A stretch of 9,589 nt of DNA from contig DAOSUP010000033.1 in the NCBI GenBank assembly GCA_035378845.1, positions 1 through 9,589 on the forward strand, read 5' to 3'. Positions 1 through 4,666 of the stretch are shown one piece after another. The first letter of the stretch is position 1. Every line of letters starts with the position of its first letter. A program made the position numbers and the translations under genes. The notes under the pieces were generated by a model. The model was not told the DNA's origin. It ran no database searches and was given only the letters and a program-made list of their open reading frames with translations. The DNA is from JAKOUL01 sp035378845. Lineage in GTDB: Bacteria > Dictyoglomota > Dictyoglomia > Dictyoglomales > Dictyoglomaceae.

Positions 1-252
1 AGCTTTTCCCTCTTTTAAAGTGTTCATTGCCTCATCCCATGGCATAAGCTTTACAGTTATAGTTTTACCAATCTCTCTGCTAAGTTCCTTTACAATATCT
101 ACTGAAAATCCTCTTGGATTACCCTTTTCATCCAAATATTCAAAGGGGGGAAGTTTGTAATCGCCCACTAAAAGAATATTATTACCTTCATCCCCTATAC
201 CAGGGGACAAAATCATCAATAACGTTAGAAAAATAATTATAATATTTCTCAT
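1..252 (-). CDS. Exported protein with family 3 solute-binding domain (N-terminal fragment)
   Basis: Only the first 84 codons lie in the window; the gene runs off the left edge. The protein opens with a hydrophobic export signal (MRNIIIIFLTLLMILSPG, one Arg and then a membrane-type stretch). It continues into the start of a family 3 periplasmic solute-binding fold: a beta strand LLVGDYKLPPFEYL (27-40), then GNPRGFSVDIVKELSREIG (44-62) and LMPWDEAMNTLKEGKA (69-84). The 'PPFEY..G.p.GFsvDi' and 'pWdeam..Lk.Gka' patterns are typical. There is no lipobox Cys, so it could be a free binding protein or, as often in this family, the sensory front of a histidine kinase or diguanylate cyclase; the fragment cannot decide. 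No clear ribosome binding site precedes the ATG, and a terminator hairpin ends 10 bp upstream, so expression probably depends on readthrough from the small-peptide gene. Confidence 0.8.
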   Translation of the reverse strand, partial: MRNIIIIFLTLLMILSPGIGDEGNNILLVGDYKLPPFEYLDEKGNPRGFSVDIVKELSREIGKTITVKLMPWDEAMNTLKEGKA

Positions 253-262
253 GAATACTCAT

Positions 263-297
263 AAAAAATGGGGAGAAAATAATTCTCCCCATTTTTT
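263..297 (-). terminator. Perfect hairpin terminator between peptide gene and solute-binding gene
   Basis: Perfect 15-bp inverted repeat (263-277 with 283-297) around a 5-nt loop. The GC core is TGGGGAGAA/TTCTCCCCA and it is flanked by six A and six T, so it can act as an intrinsic terminator on either strand. It begins 5 bp after the stop codon of the 47-codon peptide gene and ends 10 bp before the start of the solute-binding gene on the same strand. It is therefore the peptide gene's terminator and a possible attenuator for the gene behind it. Confidence 0.85.
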
Positions 298-302
298 AAA
301 AA

Positions 303-446
303 CTACTCCGATAAATTCTCCACCTCTACTCCAGCAGCTGGTGGAATCCTTGTAGTTTGATTACCATGTTCACTTGGGTCTGCAAAAATTACACCAACAA
401 TAGTTAATAAAACTACCAAAATTATCGTTAAGACCTTCTTTTTCAT
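303..446 (-). CDS. Small secreted peptide precursor (47 aa), possible signalling pro-peptide
   Basis: A 47-residue ORF with a textbook Shine-Dalgarno (AGGAGG at 455-460, 8 nt before the ATG), its own promoter (480-509) and its own terminator (263-297), so it is a real gene despite its size. Residues 1-22 are a classic Sec signal: Lys at 2-4, then a Val/Leu/Ile core ending VGVIFA. Cleavage after Ala22 would release a hydrophilic 25-mer that starts DPSEHGNQTTR and ends GVEVENLSE, with no Cys. I do not recognise a named family. Its size, export signal and divergent position next to a TPR/HTH regulator resemble pheromone precursors of the PapR/NprX kind (43-48 aa in Bacillus). That role is an inference; it could also be a small secreted protein of another function, or the ligand of the solute-binding protein downstream. 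Confidence 0.8.
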   Translation of the reverse strand: MKKKVLTIILVVLLTIVGVIFADPSEHGNQTTRIPPAAGVEVENLSE

Positions 447-479
447 CTTCTTTACCTCCTATACACATTTTATAGTTCT

Positions 480-509
480 ATTATACTCATAATCTCATTT
501 GATTTTCAA
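480..509 (-). promoter_or_regulatory. Promoter of the small-peptide gene
   Basis: Minus-strand TTGAAA (-35, 504-509), 18-bp spacer, perfect TATAAT (-10, 480-485). Transcription would start near 473, giving a leader of about 26 nt that carries the AGGAGG site. The -35 box lies inside the -35 region of the divergent promoter that reads toward the regulator. Confidence 0.7.
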
Positions 510-510
510 A
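498..510. promoter_or_regulatory. Candidate operator between divergent promoters
   Basis: Inverted repeat TTTGA-TTT-TCAAA (5-bp arms) covering the -35 elements of both divergent promoters. A dimeric HTH protein bound here would affect both genes. The arms are short and AT-rich, so chance occurrence is quite possible in this base composition. Confidence 0.3.
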
Positions 511-527
511 ATTCATTACTCTATGAT
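499..527 (+). promoter_or_regulatory. Promoter toward leader ORF and TPR/HTH regulator
   Basis: TTGATT (499-504), 17-bp spacer, TATGAT (522-527). The predicted start near 534 is followed by a GGAGGG ribosome binding site (548-553) that serves the 23-codon leader ORF. A second perfect TATAAT at 612-617 lies 11 nt before the regulator's ATG and could give a near-leaderless mRNA, but it has no good -35 box. Confidence 0.5.
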
Positions 528-564
528 ATTATTAAAACATGTACTTTGGAGGGATTACTTTTAC

Positions 565-636
565 ATGATTTTAACTTTTAAAAATTTTTTTCTTTTTACA
601 ATCTTCTCTAATATAATAAAAATACATTATGAATAG
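565..636 (+). CDS. 23-codon leader ORF overlapping the regulator start
   Basis: Short ORF with ATG at 565 and TAG at 634-636, preceded by GGAGGG (548-553, 11-nt spacing). Its stop region overlaps the regulator's ATG (629) in another frame (TATGAATAG), the geometry of translational coupling. The regulator has no ribosome binding site of its own, so this leader may be what brings ribosomes to it. The predicted peptide is hydrophobic and Phe/Ile-rich (begins MILTFKNFFLF) with few charges. It is too short for homology judgement, so it may act only through being translated. The alternative is that the regulator is expressed from the TATAAT at 612-617 and this ORF is accidental. Confidence 0.4.
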   Translation: MILTFKNFFLFTIFSNIIKIHYE

Positions 637-2284
637 GAAAGTTCCTAATACAGCCTACATACTTTTTAAATATGGTTTTTTAGCAAAACCTTTTCTTAAT
701 TTAATCTTAGAGGAAAATATTAATAAGGCATGGAAACACTACTTTAAGAGCCAGAAATTTGAATGGCAAAATAATTATGAAAAGGCATTAGAAGAAGTTG
801 AAAGGGGCTTAAAGCTTTGTAAAAGAGATTTAACTCTTTTTTATCTATTATATGCTGAGAAAACCCTATTTCTAAAAATCTTAAGAAATCCAGAAGGGGA
901 TACACTTTTTCAAAGAATAAGAAAAGACTATGCTAAAATTCCTACCCTTGCAAGAAAAATTGTAGCCCCTACACTATCTGACTACTTTGTTCATAAATAT
1001 GAAGATTTAAGTGTTCAAAAAATTAGATTTTGGAGTAAGGAGTACAAATTAGATAAATCTTCTTATTTATTCCTACTACTAGCAAAGGCGAGAATAGAGA
1101 TAAAGAACAACAATTTAAGAAAGGGTATTTCACTATATTTTGAAGGCTTCAGAATTGCAAAAGAAATCCCTCATCCTACAGGAATTTTATCAGCTTTAAA
1201 TGATTCAAGTTGGTATATAAAAGAAAAACATCCTAAATTTTCTTTAAGATCAATAAAAAATGCGTGCTACTTTGCAGGATGGTATAAAGAAGAGATTGGC
1301 TGTGTATTTTTTGTGTTAGATACGCTCCTTGAGGTTCAGAAAATCACAAAGGATCCATCAATTTTTGAGACTATAAATATAATAAATACTGTGGAAAAAG
1401 AGCTTCCAAAAGGATCTGGATGGGGGACAAGGGAACATTATAAAAATACCCTTGAGTTTGCTCAAAAATTTTCCATAGATATCAAGAGCAAAACCTATGA
1501 AAATTCCGAAGAGATAAGAAAATATTTAAAAAATACATTGGGAAAACGCAAGATTTATGAGTCCGCAGAGATAGTGGGATTAACTCCAAGAAACTTATCC
1601 TTACTTTTAAATGGAAAAACCCAAAGGGTCAAAGACGCGACCATAAGAAAGTTTATAGAGAGCTTTAATCCTTCTATAGATATCTTAAAATCACCTCTAC
1701 CATTCCTAACAGAGTGTATCAAGATGGAGATGGAGAAAAACTTCAAAGAAAATTTAGAGAAGTTTCTAAATCTCCCAATAGAAGAAAGGAATCTTCTTTT
1801 TATCTCCACATATATGAGCCTTTTAAGAGAAAAAAATTTTTATCTTTCAAGAGAGGGTAGAATTAAAAGCCTCTTTGAATTAATGATTAAAGATCAGAAA
1901 AGGTTTATAAAGCAGGTTGAAAAGGATTACGAATTTATGAAATTTTTCAATAATATGTTTAACTCTATAAACCTTATATATTCTGCAAGGAAAAACCTTG
2001 CACTAAACTTTTTAAGGAATTTGCCCCAAAGCAGACAGGAAGAATTTATAGAGTTTTATATAAAATTAGAAGAAAAGGACAAGAAACTAATAGATACTTT
2101 TGTGAGAAATTATGTGAGGTACGATAGAAAATGGGAGGTTAATGTCCCTTCTTTTAAGGAATTAGAAGGCTTTAGGAAAAAGTTTCGTTTAAAGAAAACT
2201 CCAATAGCCCTATCCCTGTACTATTTTGATAAAAAATCCCAAAGAGAAAGATTAATATCACTTTTAAGAAAAGTAGGAAAATAA
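629..2284 (+). CDS. TPR-like / helix-turn-helix regulatory protein (551 aa)
   Basis: Predicted soluble, Lys-rich, mostly helical protein with no signal peptide or membrane segment. Residues about 31-65 fit a tetratricopeptide unit (AWKHYFKSQ...NNYEKALEEVERGLKLC), and helical-repeat character continues to about 235. A central segment, about 305-345, reads as a helix-turn-helix of the Xre type: ESAEIVGLTPRNLSLLLNGK, where GLTPRNLSLLLNG matches the turn and recognition helix, followed by ATIRKFIESF. The C-terminal 200 residues are charged helices that I cannot assign. TPR plus HTH is the build of RRNPP peptide-responsive regulators, but those carry the HTH at the N-terminus; here it is internal. 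The start codon has no Shine-Dalgarno of its own and overlaps an upstream leader ORF. Divergent from the small secreted peptide gene, which is its likely regulatory partner. The HTH call is by eye and moderately sure. Confidence 0.75.
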   Translation: MNRKVPNTAYILFKYGFLAKPFLNLILEENINKAWKHYFKSQKFEWQNNYEKALEEVERGLKLCKRDLTLFYLLYAEKTLFLKILRNPEGDTLFQRIRKDYAKIPTLARKIVAPTLSDYFVHKYEDLSVQKIRFWSKEYKLDKSSYLFLLLAKARIEIKNNNLRKGISLYFEGFRIAKEIPHPTGILSALNDSSWYIKEKHPKFSLRSIKNACYFAGWYKEEIGCVFFVLDTLLEVQKITKDPSIFETINIINTVEKELPKGSGWGTREHYKNTLEFAQKFSIDIKSKTYENSEEIRKYLKNTLGKRKIYESAEIVGLTPRNLSLLLNGKTQRVKDATIRKFIESFNPSIDILKSPLPFLTECIKMEMEKNFKENLEKFLNLPIEERNLLFISTYMSLLREKNFYLSREGRIKSLFELMIKDQKRFIKQVEKDYEFMKFFNNMFNSINLIYSARKNLALNFLRNLPQSRQEEFIEFYIKLEEKDKKLIDTFVRNYVRYDRKWEVNVPSFKELEGFRKKFRLKKTPIALSLYYFDKKSQRERLISLLRKVGK

Positions 2285-2287
2285 CTA

Positions 2288-2304
2288 AAAAAATTCAATT
2301 TTTT
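2288..2304. terminator. Weak AT-only hairpin between convergent genes
   Basis: AAAAAATT-C-AATTTTTT is a perfect 8-bp inverted repeat with T runs on both strands. It lies in the 33-bp gap between the convergent regulator and fucosidase genes. It contains no GC pair in the stem, so at best it is a weak terminator; its position is the main support. Confidence 0.3.
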
Positions 2305-2317
2305 ATTATTCCATAAT

Positions 2318-3724
2318 CTATGAGAAGATTTTAAAAACTGCAGGATATTTAATCTTATCAAATTCAGGAATTTTTATTCTTACCCCATCATCTTCTCTTG
2401 AGAATTTAGCCTCTGCTTTTTTCTCAAGAAGTTCTATCCTAACAATTTCCCTATTAAATACATGGAAATTTTTTCCGAGGGATTTTATTACTATCTCATC
2501 TCCCTCTGGCTTCTCCATCAATATGACATAAAGGACATCCTTCTTTGTAGTAAAACGAAAATCTTTAGAAGTATAAGTTGTAGGCTTTTCACTAAAAGAT
2601 CCTGCTTCTCCTCTTGTAGGTCCTTCTCCATATATTCTCCATGGTCTTGTTCCATATATAGCTTCTCCATTTATCAAAAGCCAGTTTCCAATCTCAAGAA
2701 GAGTTTTCTCTGCTTCCTCTGGAATTGTACCATCTGCCTTTGGTCCCACATTAAGTAATAAATTTCCATTTCTACTAACTACATCAATAAGCTCCCAAAT
2801 TAACTCCTTTGCAGGTTTATACACATCTTTTTCAATATACCCCCAGGAAAGCCGAGAGATAGAAGTATCTGTCTGCCAATAAACAGGATCTATATCAGAA
2901 AGTTTTCCTCTTTCCATATCAAATACTGCACATTCTCTGGGGACAGCATTCAATTTATAGTTTATCACTACACCTCTTTCCCAGTTACAAGCCCTGTTAT
3001 AATAATAAGCAAAAAATTTCTTAAGATATGGCTCAAAGGCTGGCTGTTCTATCCACCAATCAAAGTATATAAGTTGAGGTTGATATTTATCCACAATCTC
3101 TGTAAGCCTCAGATACCAGTCATTTAAAAAATCCTCTGTAGGTTGCATAGTCTCAGGCTGCGCAGGTCCATAAAGATCAAAATACTCTTTATCCCTCACA
3201 TCACTATCAAATTTCATCCCTTCATTAAAAAACCACCAATGTTCTGCTCTATGGTAGGAAACACCAAAGGTAAGAAAATTTTCTCTTACTGCCTTTGCAA
3301 GCTCACCAATGATATCTCTCTTAGGTCCTATTTTTGTAGCACACCATCTGGTAAAGCTACAATCATACATTGCAAATCCGTCATGGTGTTCAGCTACTGG
3401 CACCACATATTTTGCCCCTGCTTTTCTAAAAAGATCTGCCCAAGAATAAGGATCAAATTTTTCTGCCTTAAAAAGAGGAATAAAATCCTTATACCCTAAT
3501 ACTTTTTGGGTCCCATAAGTTTTTAAATGATGCTCATATTCAGGTGTACCTTGTACATACATATTTCTTGAATACCATTCATTTCCAAAAGCAGGTACCG
3601 AATATACCCCAAAATGGATAAATATACCAAACTTAGCATCCTTATACCACTCAGGTATTTTGTAATTTTTTAACGATTCCCACTCAGGCTTAAAAGGACC
3701 CTCTGGCAGATTTATATTTTTCAT
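2318..3724 (-). CDS. GH29 alpha-L-fucosidase
   Basis: Retaining exo-glycosidase that removes terminal alpha-L-fucose from oligosaccharides. The 468 residues match the usual size for catalytic (beta/alpha)8 barrel plus C-terminal beta domain. Family hallmarks are: WYKDAKFGIFIHFGVYSVPAF (26-46, including His37 of the IHFG motif), GAKYVVPVAEHHDGFAMYDC (103-122, the HHDGF substrate site), the nucleophile region LIYFDWW (218-224, Asp222) and SRNGNLLLNVGPKADGTIP (317-335). Glu271 in DMERG (269-273) is a candidate acid/base, but this residue varies in GH29 and I would not fix it. From about 360 on comes the beta-sandwich tail. No signal peptide, so it works in the cytoplasm on imported sugars. It starts at ATG 3724 behind GAGGGG. 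It faces away from the MNT/HEPN pair and lies on the same strand as the GH31 and GH3 genes, with which it may once have been contiguous. Confidence 0.93.
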   Translation of the reverse strand: MKNINLPEGPFKPEWESLKNYKIPEWYKDAKFGIFIHFGVYSVPAFGNEWYSRNMYVQGTPEYEHHLKTYGTQKVLGYKDFIPLFKAEKFDPYSWADLFRKAGAKYVVPVAEHHDGFAMYDCSFTRWCATKIGPKRDIIGELAKAVRENFLTFGVSYHRAEHWWFFNEGMKFDSDVRDKEYFDLYGPAQPETMQPTEDFLNDWYLRLTEIVDKYQPQLIYFDWWIEQPAFEPYLKKFFAYYYNRACNWERGVVINYKLNAVPRECAVFDMERGKLSDIDPVYWQTDTSISRLSWGYIEKDVYKPAKELIWELIDVVSRNGNLLLNVGPKADGTIPEEAEKTLLEIGNWLLINGEAIYGTRPWRIYGEGPTRGEAGSFSEKPTTYTSKDFRFTTKKDVLYVILMEKPEGDEIVIKSLGKNFHVFNREIVRIELLEKKAEAKFSREDDGVRIKIPEFDKIKYPAVFKIFS

Positions 3725-3758
3725 AAGCCACCCCTCTTCTTTTTGTTTTAACCTTTAA

Positions 3759-3767
3759 ATTATAACA
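3759..3767 (-). promoter_or_regulatory. Extended -10 promoter of the fucosidase gene
   Basis: Minus strand TGT-TATAAT (TATAAT at 3759-3764, TG at 3766-3767). No good -35 box is seen at 17-18 bp, as is common for extended -10 promoters. The start would fall near 3752, leaving a leader of about 28 nt with the GAGGGG ribosome binding site. Confidence 0.55.
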
Positions 3768-3783
3768 TCCAACCATATGCTTA

Positions 3784-3792
3784 TGATATAAT
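3784..3792 (+). promoter_or_regulatory. Extended -10 promoter of the MNT/HEPN pair, leaderless geometry
   Basis: TGA-TATAAT (3784-3792), with only 6 nt between the -10 box and the ATG at 3799. Transcription would begin at or next to the start codon, so the antitoxin mRNA would be leaderless; no ribosome binding site is present, in agreement. It lies back to back with the fucosidase promoter, the two -10 boxes being about 22 bp apart. Confidence 0.6.
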
Positions 3793-3798
3793 TAAAAT

Positions 3799-4215
3799 AT
3801 GGGGATAAAAGAAAAGTACAAAGATCTTCCACCACTCCCTCCAGATACAAAAGAAAGGGTCAAAAATCTGAAAGGGATTTTTGATAAGAATAGAGTTCTT
3901 CTTGCATATATTTTTGGATCCTTTGAAGAGAAAGAAAATCCTGAAGATATAGATATCGCAGTTCTTCTTGAGGGAGATTATTTTGAGCTATTAAAATCAC
4001 TTAAAAGCTATTTAAGTACTGAGAGGATAGATCTTCTTGACCTTTCTGCAGTTTCTCCCTTCTCTGCTCTTCATATTCTAAGGACAGGAAAGCTTATATA
4101 CTCAAAAAGTACAAAGATAGAAAATTCTTATGAGATGAAAATATTAAGAGAATGTTGCGATTTGGAAGTGCTAAGGAAGAAAGAAATTGAAATGATAAAA
4201 AAGGGATTTTTATGA
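3799..4215 (+). CDS. mntA: MNT-domain minimal nucleotidyltransferase antitoxin
   Basis: Small nucleotidyltransferase of the MntA type (138 aa), the antitoxin of HEPN/MNT modules. In the studied systems MntA transfers AMP to a tyrosine of HepT and so silences it. The polymerase-beta signature is present: YIFGSF (37-42, Gly40-Ser41) followed by EDIDIAVLL (49-57), giving catalytic Asp50 and Asp52, and a likely third acidic residue Asp78 in RIDLLDL. The spacing is GS-x8-DxD, two residues shorter than the usual GS-x10-DxD. The N-terminal 20 residues are a Pro/Lys-rich lead-in. The chosen ATG follows the -10 box by 6 nt and no other start fits as well. It overlaps hepT by 4 bp (ATGA), as expected for a toxin-antitoxin operon with the antitoxin made first. 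Confidence 0.88.
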   Translation: MGIKEKYKDLPPLPPDTKERVKNLKGIFDKNRVLLAYIFGSFEEKENPEDIDIAVLLEGDYFELLKSLKSYLSTERIDLLDLSAVSPFSALHILRTGKLIYSKSTKIENSYEMKILRECCDLEVLRKKEIEMIKKGFL

Positions 4216-4628
4216 CCTTTGATAAGAGCTTAATACAAGAAAACATTATAGAGTTTACAAAGGTTATCTCAGAACTTGAAAAGTATAAAGATATTCCAGA
4301 AGAGGAATTTAAGCAGAACTTAAGTATCAGGTGGACTATTGAAAGAGGACTTTTAGCAGGAATTAATATTATTTTAGATATCGCTAATCACATCCTTGCA
4401 TCAAAATACAAGTATTATCCTTCCACCTATGAAGAAGCATTAAAAGAGCTTCAATTAAGAGGCGTAATCTCTAAGGAACTATATGCAAAAATGAAGGGAA
4501 TGGGAAGCTTCAGGAATGTGTTAGCACATGAATATATTAAAATTGATCCTTCAAAAGTTTATGAGAATTACAAGAAGTTTTTAGAGTTTTGTCCTCTATT
4601 TATAGAAGAAATCTCTCGTTTAATTTAA
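4212..4628 (+). CDS. hepT: HEPN-domain toxin, HepT-like ribonuclease (DUF86)
   Basis: All-helical 138-residue protein of the HepT family, whose members are RNases acting on RNA or tRNA and are held inactive by MNT partners. The catalytic motif R-x4-H-x-Y is complete: FRNVLAHEY (100-108), with Arg101, His106 and Tyr108. Tyr108 sits where HepT of Shewanella is AMPylated by MntA. Other family traits are the helix RWTIERGLLAGINIILDIANHI (40-61) and YPSTYEEALKEL (69-80). Translation is coupled to the antitoxin: the ATG overlaps the mntA stop (ATGA, 4212-4215) and AAGGGA (4201-4206) lies just ahead. With intact active residues in both genes the module looks functional, either as a stress/phage-defence toxin or a stably kept selfish pair. 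Confidence 0.9.
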   Translation: MTFDKSLIQENIIEFTKVISELEKYKDIPEEEFKQNLSIRWTIERGLLAGINIILDIANHILASKYKYYPSTYEEALKELQLRGVISKELYAKMKGMGSFRNVLAHEYIKIDPSKVYENYKKFLEFCPLFIEEISRLI

Positions 4629-4630
4629 CA

Positions 4631-4656
4631 AGGGCAGGAATTTTCATTCCTGCCCT
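4631..4656. terminator. Hairpin terminator shared by hepT and the GH31 gene
   Basis: Perfect 11-bp stem (4631-4641 AGGGCAGGAAT with 4646-4656) and a TTTC loop. It sits in the 38-bp gap between the convergent hepT (ends 4628) and alpha-xylosidase (ends 4667) genes. The flanks are AT-rich on both sides but lack a long pure T run, so termination efficiency is uncertain. The stem itself is the most GC-rich structure in the neighbourhood. Confidence 0.75.
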
Positions 4657-4666
4657 ATTCATATAT

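Noticed and set aside
453..628. Small RNA or riboswitch in the divergent intergenic region
   Set aside because: The stretch is AT-rich with no strong stem-loops; promoters, a short palindrome and the leader ORF account for it.
1555..1809. Minus-strand ORF of 84 codons inside the regulator gene
   Set aside because: Antisense shadow with no promoter or ribosome binding site.
3143..3499. Plus-strand ORF of 118 codons inside the fucosidase gene
   Set aside because: It lies fully antisense to a well-conserved GH29 region, has no ribosome binding site and its translation is low-complexity and Cys/His-rich, typical of an antisense shadow.
4212..4628. HEPN protein as a CRISPR-associated (Csm6/Csx1/Cas13-like) RNase
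   Set aside because: No CARF or effector domains, no repeats or cas genes nearby, and an MNT gene overlaps it, which identifies the HepT/MntA family.
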